DNA from: Paracoccaceae bacterium
Lineage (GTDB): Bacteria; Pseudomonadota; Alphaproteobacteria; Rhodobacterales; Rhodobacteraceae
Assembly (NCBI GenBank): GCA_004153385.1
Contig: SDAL01000003.1
Span: 248,001 to 312,000, forward strand
Reading direction: 5' to 3'
DNA length: 64,000 nucleotides
Shown here one piece after another: positions 42,952-52,550 of the stretch. Positions within the stretch are counted from its first letter, which is position 1. Each line of letters opens with the position of its first letter. Both the position numbers and the translations under genes were made by a program. The notes under the pieces are model-generated. The model was not told where the DNA came from. It ran no database searches and worked only from the letters and a program-made list of their open reading frames with translations.

Positions 42952-44997
42952 TCAAAGGCCCTTGGCCACGCGGTAGCCGTCCAGAATAGCGGCATGAATG
43001 TCGCGCGATGAGATCACATCACCGATCCTGTAGAGGGTGAAATCCTTGGTCATGTCAAACGTGTCTTCGGGTTGCGGGCGCCCTTGGACAAGGGCATCGC
43101 TATCGCAACGCCCGTTGTTGCGCGAGGCATCTCGAAGGGTGTCGAACACGTCCGAAAACGGGATGGTTCCATGTTCCAAAACAATATGATCGGCTATTTT
43201 CGTGAATGTTTTCTGGCTATAGCAATCCTGAAATTCCGCCATCAGACGGTTTTCATGGCGCTGAACGCGAACGAGTCTGGCATCGGTTGTACGGGCGATA
43301 TCGTGCTGGGCAAAAAGCTTGCGAAAGCCGCTGCGATCAGGATAGGGCATTTCCAGACAGGTGGCCTCATCCGGCGTCACGAAACCGACCTTACGGCCCT
43401 GTCGCACCGCTTCCAGCACACAAGACGGTGCCGCCTGACGTCCGGTCCCGTCATAGACAAGAAACTCGCCCTCCGGCAGCGGCGCGCCAAGCATATCCCA
43501 GACAGACAAACACAGATCCCCGCCATCAACAAAGTCCGTATCAGGCAGTCCGCCGGTTGCGACAATCACCACCTCTGGCGCGAGCGACACGATATCTTGC
43601 GCATCGGCATAGCTGTTCAACCGGACATCCACGCCCAATCGTTCCAGTTCCGCCTCGCGCCAATCCAGTATACCCACCAGATCGGCGCGCTCCGCCACCA
43701 GTGTGGCCAAGCGCAACTGACCGCCCAGTTTGGCCGCGGCCTCAAACAACGTCACACGATGGCCGCGCTGTGCACTGATGCGGGCCGCCTCCAGCCCGGC
43801 CGGACCGCCGCCCACGACAACCACATGCTTTGCCTGTCCGGCCTTGCCCGCGTCGTGGCCCAAACCACGCTCCCGCGTTGTGGACACATTATGGATGCAG
43901 TGCGATTTGCGATACAGGCAATAGGACGCCCCGACACAGGGCCTGATCTGTTCCTCGCGTCCCGATTGCAGCTTGGCCACGATATCGGGATCGGCGATAT
44001 GGGCGCGGGTCATGCCTACCAGATCCATCAGGTTTTCGCGAATGACATAGCGGGCGGTTGCCGTATCGCGAATGCCGCCTGCATGGATCAACGGCAGGGA
44101 AATCTCATTGCGAAACTGCTGGACGGTCGCAAGATACGGCGCAGATTTCTGGAACATCCCCGGCATGTTATCTTGCGATAACGCCAGATCGCTGTCCATC
44201 ATGCCATACACGCAGTTGAAAAAATCGATGGTGCCGTCCCGCTCGAACATCTGGGCCAGCGCGATCCCTTCCCCAAGCGCCAACCCGCCCTCCACACCTT
44301 CATCCACCGTCAGACGAATGCCCACCGGATAGTCCGGTCCGACCGCTTGGCGGATGGCCTCATGCACGCGCCGCGCAAATTGCGCGCGGTTTTGCAAGGA
44401 GCCGCCAAAACCATCGCTGCGCTGGTTGGTCAGGGGCGACAGAAACTGGCCGATCAGATGCCCGCCCGTCAGCGTTTCGACCCCGTCGAGCCCCGCCTGT
44501 TTCGCACGCAAGGCAGCCTTGGCATAATCGTGGATAATCCGTTCGATATCCTCGGGCCCCATTTCCAACGGAAAGGCCCGATTGCGGCTTTCGCGCACAC
44601 GCGAGGGGGCCAGAACCGGCAGCCAGCTTTTGGTCGAGGATTGCGCGCGCCGCCCCAGATGCGAGATTTGCGTCATCACGGCGGCCCCTTGCGCATGCAC
44701 TTCTTCGGCCAGACGTGCCAGATCGGGAATGATCGCATCATCGGCCATATTGAGCTGACCGCCGCCCCAGCTGGAGTCGGGCGACACCATCGCACTGCCG
44801 CCGATCATGGTCATGGCCACGCCACCGCGGGCCTTTTGAACATGATAGGCACGATACCGGTCCCCGGGCATGCCGCCGTCATCCAGCATAGAGGCATGTG
44901 ATGTGCTGATGATCCGGTTGCGAAGCGTCAATCCCTTCAAGGTAAACGGCTGCAGCAAAGGATCGTGTGTACGGGAAGCCGTCGTCTCTGAATGCAT
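42952..44997 (-). CDS. NADH:flavin oxidoreductase, dimethylamine/2,4-dienoyl-CoA reductase-like (FMN, Fe-S, FAD)
   Basis: The 681-aa protein combines an old-yellow-enzyme TIM barrel (about 15-370: LKGLTLRNRIISTSHAS, MTQISHLGRRAQ, GLDGVETLTGGHLIGQFLSP, PVGIRLTVDEG, LVGMTRAHIADPDI), a cysteine cluster (CVGASYCLYRKSHC) and a C-terminal FAD/NAD domain (VVVGGGPAGLEAARISAQRG at about 402-421). Relatives demethylate or dehydrogenate methylated amines or reduce enoyl groups. The Fe-S motif has Ala where the second Cys of the usual CxxC pair is expected. The ATG at 44997 follows AGGA. The gene is divergent from a LysR regulator. It is a paralogue of the protein at 57758-59794. Substrate unknown. Confidence 0.86.
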   Translation of the reverse strand: MHSETTASRTHDPLLQPFTLKGLTLRNRIISTSHASMLDDGGMPGDRYRAYHVQKARGGVAMTMIGGSAMVSPDSSWGGGQLNMADDAIIPDLARLAEEVHAQGAAVMTQISHLGRRAQSSTKSWLPVLAPSRVRESRNRAFPLEMGPEDIERIIHDYAKAALRAKQAGLDGVETLTGGHLIGQFLSPLTNQRSDGFGGSLQNRAQFARRVHEAIRQAVGPDYPVGIRLTVDEGVEGGLALGEGIALAQMFERDGTIDFFNCVYGMMDSDLALSQDNMPGMFQKSAPYLATVQQFRNEISLPLIHAGGIRDTATARYVIRENLMDLVGMTRAHIADPDIVAKLQSGREEQIRPCVGASYCLYRKSHCIHNVSTTRERGLGHDAGKAGQAKHVVVVGGGPAGLEAARISAQRGHRVTLFEAAAKLGGQLRLATLVAERADLVGILDWREAELERLGVDVRLNSYADAQDIVSLAPEVVIVATGGLPDTDFVDGGDLCLSVWDMLGAPLPEGEFLVYDGTGRQAAPSCVLEAVRQGRKVGFVTPDEATCLEMPYPDRSGFRKLFAQHDIARTTDARLVRVQRHENRLMAEFQDCYSQKTFTKIADHIVLEHGTIPFSDVFDTLRDASRNNGRCDSDALVQGRPQPEDTFDMTKDFTLYRIGDVISSRDIHAAILDGYRVAKGL

Positions 44998-45049
44998 GAC
45001 ATGTCCTGAGGAAAATGGTGCGGTTGGTCCAAGCATGACGGAAATGGTT

Positions 45050-45075
45050 CGCAAATATTAGATTGAAAATTTGCG
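45050..45075. promoter_or_regulatory. Dyad in the oxidoreductase/LysR control region
   Basis: CGCAAATATT (45050-45059) and AAAATTTGCG (45066-45075) match at 9 of 10 positions around a 6-bp centre, in the 99-bp gap between the divergent genes. The size and position fit a LysR-type recognition site for the regulator at 45097. Confidence 0.6.
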
Positions 45076-45096
45076 GCCCACCTATACGCTGGGCGT

Positions 45097-46002
45097 ATGG
45101 AAGACCTTGATCGCAGATTCACCTCCCTGAAGCCGTTTTTGATGTTCGAAAGCGCGGCCCGCAAGGGAAGCTTTTCGGCGGTGGCACAGGCATTCAACAT
45201 CTCCCAGCCATCGGTCAGCCGCAACATCGCCCAGCTGGAACGCGAGATCGGGGTCACCCTGTTCGAACGGCGCGTCAGCGGCGTGCGACTGACACCAGAG
45301 GGCCATGATCTGTTCCATGCGGTGACCCAAGGGTTCGGGCGGATCCTTGAAACGGTCGATGACCTGCAAAGGCGCGCGGGCAGGCGCGAAAATGTTGTGA
45401 GCGTTTCTGTATCGGGCAGCTTTGTAGCGCATTGGATGGCCCCGCGTCTGGCCGATTTTACAAATGCCTTCCCGAACGTGGATCTGCAATTCCAGCTGAT
45501 CTCGGGGCTGATGCCTGAGTTCGACCCCCAGATCGACCTGTCAATCCGCACCATGGACCATGACATGTCTGGACCGAAATCGGTCGCGTTTTGTCCTGAA
45601 ATGGTGCTGCCTGTTTGCAACCATGCATATCTGAACCGCCCGTCAGACATGACACGCCCGACGTTTTTGCATTTTGCCGGCCACGACAGGAAAATCTGGC
45701 GCGATATGACACCCTATCCCATGGCGCATCAACAGCCTGACGGTCATCTGCACGAGTTCGACGATTACTCTATCACGCTTCAGGCCGCCCTGAACGGCAC
45801 GGGCATTGCCTTGGGATGGGTCAGTGTTGTGGCGCGATTGCTGATAGAGGGCCGCCTTGTGGCCGCATCCCCGCATCTGCATAAAACCGGCCGTCACCAC
45901 CAGATCCTGATTTCCCCCAGAACCGAGCGCCCTGTCACCTGTGAGATCGCAAACTGGCTTGCGGCCAGAATGTCCGAAGATATCCGGCAGCTGGATCTGT
46001 GA
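45097..46002 (+). CDS. LysR-family regulator (GcvA-like)
   Basis: The 301-aa protein has an N-terminal LysR HTH (LKPFLMFESAARKGSFSAVA ... FNISQPSVSRNIAQLEREIG ... LFERRVSGVRLTPEGHDLF) and a C-terminal effector domain. It is divergent from the flavin oxidoreductase gene with a dyad between the starts, so it is the probable regulator of that gene. The effector is unknown. The ribosome site for ATG 45097 is weak. Confidence 0.88.
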   Translation: MEDLDRRFTSLKPFLMFESAARKGSFSAVAQAFNISQPSVSRNIAQLEREIGVTLFERRVSGVRLTPEGHDLFHAVTQGFGRILETVDDLQRRAGRRENVVSVSVSGSFVAHWMAPRLADFTNAFPNVDLQFQLISGLMPEFDPQIDLSIRTMDHDMSGPKSVAFCPEMVLPVCNHAYLNRPSDMTRPTFLHFAGHDRKIWRDMTPYPMAHQQPDGHLHEFDDYSITLQAALNGTGIALGWVSVVARLLIEGRLVAASPHLHKTGRHHQILISPRTERPVTCEIANWLAARMSEDIRQLDL

Positions 46003-46754
46003 ACGCTCAATGAAATCGCAAGGGCAGAGCCATAGCACATTCGCGCCGTGCCCTTACAGGCCCGAAGCCGCGCGCAAAAGACCGCTTCGGGAATTGATCA
46101 CACTTGGAATAAACAGGATTTCACGCAAGACGGTATCAAAGGCGACAACGCTGCTGATCCTGCAATCGACCCCCGGATTCCACGCGCCATTTGACCAGAG
46201 TGTTGTCACACCGGATCTGCGCGAAAAGCTGCGGATGACCTGACGCACATCTGCCCTTGCCTCTCGGCCATGGCAATGGCGCGCGCATTGTTTTCCGGAT
46301 TGGCCTCCGTCTTCAGCCTAAAGCGGCGGCGACATTACGGGCATCCGTAAAGTGTCGCATAGTAGTGCAATCAGGACAGAGCCGCCCGAAGACAGGATCT
46401 ACACTCGCCTGTGAGAACTTGGGGGATGGGGCAGCCTAGAAGGCTCGGTTGATGATGCTCTCGGTCGCAAGGCCAACCGCGCCCGGATATGAACTGTAAC
46501 GCCGCCGCTCGGGCTTTGGGGCAACCAAGCTTCCTGTTTCATCAGGCGCCGCCCCACTGTCTCGCAGATCGAGATAGAGTGCCGCATTATGTCGGTTTCG
46601 AGGCTCAGCTAGCCATTGCAGCGATGGCTGCTTTGCAAAGGCCATGCTTCATGGCACGGCGAACAGAAATGTGCTTGTCTTTCAGGGGATACGAGCGCGG
46701 TGGTCAAAGTCATAACTCCGCGCCAGCCTCAGACGGGACCAACAGGACCGGTGC
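46003..46754. other. Gene-poor, decayed region
   Basis: About 750 bp without a supported gene. Short frames exist on both strands (for example 46436-46645 and 46489-46758) but none shows a recognisable domain, good start or consistent composition. The position between a LysR gene and IS remnants suggests eroded sequence. Confidence 0.4.
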
Positions 46755-46935
46755 CTAATGCCGGTGTCTCAGGCCCTGCACATCGCCGCCAAGATACGTT
46801 TCTATCAGTTCAATCGCTGTCTTGGGCAGGTCATGCTCGATCTGAAGTTCGCGGATGTCGCGCAACAATGCTTCACGCTGACCTTTCAATTCTTCGACCT
46901 CTGGCCAAGGAAGCACTTTTCTTGCGTTCCATCAT
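46755..46935 (-). pseudogene. Small gene with one-base frameshift (59-aa ancestral protein)
   Basis: A GGAGG site (46944-46948) stands 8 nt before the ATG pair at 46935/46932. The frame reads MMERKK and then needs a one-base shift in an AAAA run to continue as VLPWPEVEELKGQREALLRD, then ELQIEHDLPKTAIELIETYL and on to a stop at 46755. The continuous frame after removing one A is 59 codons with charged, helix-rich sequence, so this looks like a real small gene broken by a single insertion, or a sequencing error. I do not recognise the family. Confidence 0.5.
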
Positions 46936-47079
46936 GGCAGGAACCTCCGAGCCAAGGCGCTGGTTTTTTCCAGACCATACACCGTCGACCTGCCACCTCC
47001 GACCGCTTATGTCACTGGCACGTGTCGCGGTTTGATGCCGCTCCTTTAATAGCCTTTATTGCAGCAGAGGAGATGGACT

Positions 47080-48235
47080 CTGGGAGTGAAACGAACGGGC
47101 GAAGTCCCGTGCTGATGCAACGTGGATCGCGCTGACCGAGCGGGCTGACGCGCAAACAGATGGCATCGGATTTGGGCGTTGGCCTATCGACACTGAACAA
47201 AGGGGTGACGGGGCATCGCGACAGTGACGTTATATCGGACTTGGCCCGTGAGAACGCGCGGCTACGGCGTGAAACCCGTATCCCGAAGGAGGAGAGGGGC
47301 ATCCTGAAAAGGCAACGGCCTTCTTCGCGAGCCAAACCCCATGAGGCTCCGGTTCATCGAAGAGCACGGCCATGGGTTTACGGTCAACCGCCTTTGCAAG
47401 GTTCTGGATGTCAGCGAACGTGGCCCGCGCGCGCCTATCGCGGCCGAGCTGCCAGTCAAAGGCAACGGACTGACATGGGTGTTCTGGCCCACATCAAGGC
47501 ACAGTTCCGTCTCAGCTTGGGGCCGCGATGGTCGCCCGAGAATGACAGAAAAGTTGAAAGAGCCGGGCCTGAACATTGGCCATCGTCGGGTTGGCCGGGT
47601 GATACGCGAGAATGGCAGTCGCGTTGAACGCTCGAAGACATACAGGGTGACGAGCGACAGCAACCATGCTTCCAACATCGCACCTAAGCTTTTGAACCGA
47701 GCGCTCCGCACCGACCGCCAGAACCGGAAATGGGCGGGCGCCATCAGCGACGTCCGGACCCGAAAGGGATGGCTTTAGCTTGCCGTGATCGTCGATCTGC
47801 ATTCCCGCCGTGTGATTGGCCGAGCGGTCAGCAATCGCAGGAAGCGTGATCCGGCGATCCGGCGATCCGGGGCGTTACAGATGGCCGTGGCGCTCCGCCA
47901 GCCTCCCAACGGCTGCATCCATCACACGGTCCGGGGCCGCCAATATTGCGCCCGCGATTATCAGAAGCTCCTGCGTCGGCACGGCTTCGGTGGCTTGATG
48001 AGCGGCAAGGGAAATTGCTACGATCCCCCGGCCGTCGAGACAGTCTTCGAAACGATCAAAGCACAGCTGATCTGGCGCAGGCGAAGGCCATGGCACACAC
48101 GCCGCAAGGCAGAAGCCGCCCTCTTCCAGTATATCAATGGTTTGCCACAATCCGCGCCGAGGGCACTCAGCATCGGGTTGGAAAAGCCCGGCCGCATGCG
48201 AGAAGAAAGTGGCGCAAACGAGCACCGGGGCAGCA
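47080..48235 (+). mobile_element. Degenerate IS3-family insertion sequence (OrfA and OrfB remnants)
   Basis: OrfA remains are read in the frame from 47152: LTRKQMASDLGVGLSTLNK and LARENARLRRETRIPKEERG, the IS3 OrfA leucine-zipper region. OrfB is spread over two or more frames: MRLRFIEEHGHGFTVNRLCK (47341), GHRRVGRVIRENGSRVERS, then after an in-frame stop at 47776 VIVDLHSRRVIGRAVSNRRK (47785), RQPPNGCIHHTVRGRQYCA, MSGKGNCYDPPAVETVF. The integrase DDE triad is damaged: WAGDIS is WAGAIS, IHHTDRG is IHHTVRG; only the Glu in AVETVF remains. The element is therefore inactive. Exact ends and target duplication could not be identified. Confidence 0.85.
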
Positions 48236-49345
48236 CGAAAACGCGACAGCTCCAAGAGGGTCAAGGCCATCAGCAATGCCCTTCCAGCGATCATCATTCT
48301 TTTACTGGTTGGCATCATGATCGGCATCAGGCTTGTCGCAGAGGGGTGGCGACGCTGATCTATTACGGCCACCAGCTGCTGTCGCCGCACATATTGCTGC
48401 CGGCCACGCCTGTGATCTGCGCGATCTCCTTGGTCATGACCAATTCCGGACGGGGTAGCTATCGTTGCGGTGGCTGTGCTTTCAGGGGCGTATTTCGGCG
48501 ATCTGATGTCACCGCGGTCAAACACAACCACCCTGTCGCCCGCGATGGCCGGATCGCACCCGACCACCCATATCCGTCATATGGGCTGCCCGACAGGGGC
48601 ACTATCATGGTCACCTTAGGCCTTGCGATCCGGCGTGGCCTGATCACCCTGAAGCAAAGCGTCCTCATCTCGCCTGCCGTGCTTTTGCCGCCTTTGGTCG
48701 TGATGGCCGTCATCTTCAAAAAAACCATGCCCCGGGAGCGCGGGCGGCATTCTGACGGGGGCATATAGGCAGTCGTCTGCCAAGGCGCGGAGTTCGCCTC
48801 GCTCCTATCGGTGTCTTTCGGCGGCTTGCACGTCATAACCGGCCTGAAGGATATGGCCGTCGTGCTGATACGCGGCGGGCTGCAAGGTCTGCTGGAATCC
48901 TCACCATCATCGTGGCGGTGATGTGGGGCGGGGGGATGGTGAACAGCCGAAAAAAACAGGGTGATCGCCATCTGTAGCTTATCCAGCACGAAGACGTCAG
49001 GCTTGCTCGTTCTATCGATCAGGCGGATCGCAATCGGGACCAGGCTCGTTTGATGCGACCAGTTCATGGCGATTGGGATGGGGGACCGCAGCCATGCCGC
49101 AGCATATCGCGAACGGGGCCCCGCCCCCGTAAAACCTGTCGCACGCGACCAAGGATACGGCACTGTCATATCCTGTCTTGCGCCGCGGAATGCATTGGGG
49201 GGCCTATCAGGCGGCCACGCCTGTGTCGCGACGGTGGCCGATGCGCCGATCAAGTCGTTTTGGCTGCCTTTCACTGCTGGTGACGCTATTCTTTTGATAA
49301 ATGGGCCAGAAGGTAAAACCGCTTGCGCCTCAGGCAGGGCTGGCC
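48236..49345 (+). pseudogene. Degraded nhaC-type Na+/H+ antiporter gene, truncated by the IS element
   Basis: Fragments in changing frames follow NhaC order: KAISNALPAIIILLLVGIMI (from about 48260), ATLIYYGHQLLSPHILLPAT, then SGAYFGDLMSPRSNTTTLSP with THIRHMGCPTGA, LKQSVLISPAVLLPPLVVMA, a poorly preserved middle, QFMAIGMGDRSHAAAYRERG with APVKPVARDQGYGTVISCL, and a final MGQKVKPLAPQAG (about 49301-49340). At least four frame changes and a deletion after LLPATPVICAIS are visible. The N-terminal part is absent; the IS remnant abuts it. The gene cannot give a working transporter. Confidence 0.8.
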
Positions 49346-49470
49346 CCGCAGAGCGTGGCCCACGCGGCCTTGTGTCAACCAGCCACGGCTGGTCAGGCCC
49401 CCCAAGCAGACAACGCGCGCGGTCAAAGAGGCCTTGGCGGCTGTGGCCGCGCGCCCTCGGTCCGCCAAGA

Positions 49471-49525
49471 CTTCGGTGATCGAGGCTTCGGTGATCGAGG
49501 CTTCGGTGATCGGGGCTTTGGTCGG
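49471..49525. repeat. 15-bp tandem repeat, three copies plus a partial
   Basis: The unit CTTCGGTGATCGAGG occurs at 49471-49485 and 49486-49500, with one change at 49501-49515, followed by a partial copy. The period is a multiple of three, but no gene is supported here. It lies between the dead nhaC and the MocR gene. Confidence 0.85.
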
Positions 49526-49581
49526 TAGGGGCTCGGCGCGTGGGGCTTTCCGCGCGCCTCATGGGCTGGCAGCGTTTCCTA

Positions 49582-51000
49582 TCAGACCACGAATGCCTTG
49601 GCCTGCGGGGTTTTATGCAACGCATCGGCGATATATCTTAGCCCCCGTTCCAGCTCGACGCGGCCCTTGGCAGCCCCCAGACTAAGCCGGACTGCTTCGG
49701 GCGCGGGCCCGATTGCAAACGCATCCGACGGCACGACCCCCACACCAACGGTGCCCAGACGCGCCTGAAAATCCGCGCGTTTCAGATTATCGGGCAGGTT
49801 CAGCCACACATGGAACGCACCTTCGGGCTGATGTGAAAACACCTCTGGCAGCCGCTTGAGACCCAAGGCATGCCGGTGGCGGGTTTCGGTGCGGATTTCC
49901 TGGATCACCCGCGCGGCGGTGCCGCTGGTGATCCACTTCGCCGCGACCGCTGCTGTGAGCGAGGACACCACCGCCGCCGTGGCACGAATGGCAGTTTCGA
50001 TATCATGCGTCTGGCGGCGATGACCTTTCGGCATCACAAGATAGGACACGCGCAACGCAGGCGACAGGCATTTTGCCAATCCCGCAATATAGAAAACCGC
50101 ATCCGGTGCCAGCACGCGCAAGGGCGGGGGCGCATCGGGCACCAAGGCACCGTATGCATCATCTTCAATGATTGTAATCGCGTGCTCTTGCGCGATCCGC
50201 AATATCTCCTTGCGGCGAGACAGCGACATGGTGATTGCGGTCGGGTTATGCAGTGTCGGGTTGATATACAAAACCGCACGCGGGTGCACACGGCAGGCCT
50301 CTTCGAACGCGTCGGGCAGGATGCCATCTGTGTCCATCTGCAACCCGACGGTGCGCAGCCGCAAATACTCCGCCGCTGTAATCATGCCGGGATAGGTCAG
50401 ATTTGCCGACAAGATCGTACCGCCTTCAGGAACCAGCGCGGCAAAAAGCGCAAATATTGCCCCCTGAGCGCCCGAAGTCAGCAGCACATCATGGGCCGAC
50501 ACACCCGGTATCCGGTCCGAAAGCCATCCCGCGCCCACCTCGCGGTCGCTCAACGTGCCGCCCGGAACGTGATATTGCAAAAGAGTTTCCAACCCTGCAT
50601 CGCCCCCACCGAGGGCTGCGATATCGCTCCACATCAGATCCGAAACCGTGCTGTTTTCGAACCGTGGCGGCAGGTTCATCGTCATATCAATCGCGCCTGT
50701 ATCCGGACCTCGGGACGGCGCAGTCACCGGCGCTTGCGGCAGGACGAATGTCCCCTGCCCCGCACGGCCTTCGATCAGACCACGCCGACGCGCCTCCGTG
50801 TAGGCGCGGGTGATTGTCGTGAAGTCGACACCCAGCGCATCGCCAAGCACCCGATGCGCCGGAAGCTTTGCCCCGGGCGCAAGCACCCCTGTGCGCATAT
50901 CCCGCTCCAGTGCATCGGCAATCAGCATGTAAAGCGGTCCGCTATCACGAGCGATATCTGGTGCCCAGATCGGGGCGTGGCGCAATGTCGCGGCTTTCAT
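49582..51000 (-). CDS. MocR/GabR-type transcriptional regulator (GntR HTH fused to aminotransferase fold)
   Basis: The 472-aa protein has an N-terminal GntR winged helix (about 20-88: LYMLIADALERDMRTGVLAP, LPAHRVLGDALGVDFTTITR, GLIEGRAGQGTFV) and a fold-type I aminotransferase domain (about 105-465: LLTSGAQGAIFALFAALVPE, LTYPGM, YINPTLHNPT, IIEDDAYG). The cofactor lysine is present as Lys310 in AGLAKCLSPALR, so it probably binds PLP. It is divergent from hemA with a direct repeat between the starts. MocR proteins sense amino compounds through PLP; ALA or glycine is a reasonable but unproven effector here. Confidence 0.9.
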   Translation of the reverse strand: MKAATLRHAPIWAPDIARDSGPLYMLIADALERDMRTGVLAPGAKLPAHRVLGDALGVDFTTITRAYTEARRRGLIEGRAGQGTFVLPQAPVTAPSRGPDTGAIDMTMNLPPRFENSTVSDLMWSDIAALGGGDAGLETLLQYHVPGGTLSDREVGAGWLSDRIPGVSAHDVLLTSGAQGAIFALFAALVPEGGTILSANLTYPGMITAAEYLRLRTVGLQMDTDGILPDAFEEACRVHPRAVLYINPTLHNPTAITMSLSRRKEILRIAQEHAITIIEDDAYGALVPDAPPPLRVLAPDAVFYIAGLAKCLSPALRVSYLVMPKGHRRQTHDIETAIRATAAVVSSLTAAVAAKWITSGTAARVIQEIRTETRHRHALGLKRLPEVFSHQPEGAFHVWLNLPDNLKRADFQARLGTVGVGVVPSDAFAIGPAPEAVRLSLGAAKGRVELERGLRYIADALHKTPQAKAFVV

Positions 51001-51019
51001 CAGATCACATCCCTTGAGA

Positions 51020-51038
51020 ATAGTGTATGCATAGTGTA
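51020..51038. promoter_or_regulatory. Direct repeat ATAGTGTA in the MocR/hemA control region
   Basis: ATAGTGTA occurs at 51020-51027 and again at 51031-51038, an 11-bp period, next to the MocR start. MocR-type regulators are known to use direct repeats about one helical turn apart. It is the best operator candidate in the 136-bp gap. Confidence 0.55.
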
Positions 51039-51136
51039 AGGTATCAGTATGTAATTATATGCCTACAAGGACGTCAACACATACATACGGTCATGGCACC
51101 CCGCCGTCATCGATCAACTGCAAAGGCGCAAGTCAC

Positions 51137-52417
51137 ATGGTCACATTCGACACGGTATTTCAAGAAGCGCTTGGCCATCTTCGTGCCGAACAGCGCTATC
51201 GCAAATTCCGCTCAATCCGGATGAAGCCCCGAAGTCGCCCCGTTGCCGCGTGGCAAAAGCCTGACGGAACGGTGCAGGATGTAACGGTGTGGTGTTCCAA
51301 CGACTATCTTGGTCTTTCACAACATCCAGACGTTCAGGCTGCCGTTGCAGAGGGGGTCGAACTGTATGGAGCAGGCGTAGGCGGCACGCGTAACATCTCC
51401 GGCACGCATCCCGCCCATATCGCCTTGGAAAAGGGCCTTGCGGACTGGCATGGAAAGGACGCGGCACTGCTGTTTTCATCAGGGTGGGTGGCGAACCTTT
51501 CGGCATTGGGCACATTGGGGCGTGTGCTGCCCGGTTGCGTGATCTTTTCTGACGCGGGCAACCACAACTCGATGATCGAGGGGATGAAACGCTCCGGCGC
51601 AGAGGTCCGGATTTTCCGCCACAATGACACCCGCCACCTTGCACAACTGCTGGCGGCCGCACCGGCAGGCAGTAGCAAGTTGATCGCATTCGAGAGCGTC
51701 TACAGCATGGATGGCTCCGTCGCGCCCCTGCGCGAGATCTGCGATCTGGCCGAACAGTTCGACGCATTCACCTATCTTGACGAGGTACATGCAGTCGGCC
51801 TGTACGGCCCCGAAGGCGCGGGCATCGCAGCGCGCGAAGGGGTGGCTGCGCGGATTACGATGATCCAGGGAACGCTTGCGAAGGCCTTCGGGCTGGTGGG
51901 GGGGTATATTTCCGGATCATCGGCGGCGGTGGACACGGTCAGGTCGTATGCGGAAAGCTTTATCTTCACCTCTTCCCTGCCCGCCTATATCGCCGCGGGC
52001 GCGCTGACCTCCCTTGAACTCCTCAAGACAGCGGACCCTTTACGCACACGTCTGTTTCACCAGATCGCCGCCTTGCGCGACGGGCTGCAGGCCTGCGCCA
52101 TTCCTGTGATTGCAGGCGGCACGCAGGTTGTGCCCGTACTCATCGGCAACGCGCAGCAGACCGCACGCACAAGCGAGCGGCTTCTCGAGGATCACGCGAT
52201 CTATGCCCAGCCCATCAACTATCCCACAGTTCCGCGCGGCACCGAGCGCCTGCGCCTGACCCCGTCACCGCAACATAGCGCAGCCCAGATCAACGCGCTG
52301 GTGTCGGCCCTCGACAGGCTTGCAACCGATATCGGATGGCGCAAGGCACAGACCCGACACCCGGCCCCGCACGCGCATCACAAAGCCTCGCGACATTACG
52401 CCACGTCGCCTTCATGA
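51137..52417 (+). CDS. hemA: 5-aminolevulinate synthase (ALAS)
   Basis: It condenses glycine and succinyl-CoA to 5-aminolevulinate, the first step of haem synthesis in alphaproteobacteria. The 426-aa protein has the alpha-oxoamine synthase pattern: [82 protein letters not shown] and the cofactor lysine Lys249 in [14 protein letters not shown]. It is slightly longer than usual, with a basic, Pro- and His-rich tail. ATG 51137 is used; a frame to 51059 lacks a ribosome site. It is 133 bp upstream of cydA in the same direction. Rhodobacteraceae often have two ALAS genes, so this may be a specialised second copy (hemT-like). Confidence 0.93.
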   Translation: MVTFDTVFQEALGHLRAEQRYRKFRSIRMKPRSRPVAAWQKPDGTVQDVTVWCSNDYLGLSQHPDVQAAVAEGVELYGAGVGGTRNISGTHPAHIALEKGLADWHGKDAALLFSSGWVANLSALGTLGRVLPGCVIFSDAGNHNSMIEGMKRSGAEVRIFRHNDTRHLAQLLAAAPAGSSKLIAFESVYSMDGSVAPLREICDLAEQFDAFTYLDEVHAVGLYGPEGAGIAAREGVAARITMIQGTLAKAFGLVGGYISGSSAAVDTVRSYAESFIFTSSLPAYIAAGALTSLELLKTADPLRTRLFHQIAALRDGLQACAIPVIAGGTQVVPVLIGNAQQTARTSERLLEDHAIYAQPINYPTVPRGTERLRLTPSPQHSAAQINALVSALDRLATDIGWRKAQTRHPAPHAHHKASRHYATSPS

Positions 52418-52550
52418 TCAGCATGCCCTACTTATTGGACAGGCCCCACTACACCATCCCACGCGGAGGTATCCCCACAAGGTCCGCCCGACGTACGAAA
52501 AACCGCCTCGGAACGCATCGCGTTCATCATAATCAGCAGGAGAGGGAAGG

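Noticed and set aside
46003-46754. Plus-strand frames at 46489-46758 and 46616-47035 as genes
   Set aside because: No recognisable domain, no ribosome site, and they overlap the frameshifted minus-strand gene with a much better start.
47875-48567. 230-aa minus-strand frame opposite the IS/nhaC relics
   Set aside because: It spans the junction of two recognisable plus-strand relics and is only their shadow.
48459-49625. 388-aa minus-strand frame
   Set aside because: Its repeated residues (DHRSLDHRSLDHRSL) come from the 15-bp tandem repeat, and the rest is antisense to the nhaC relic.
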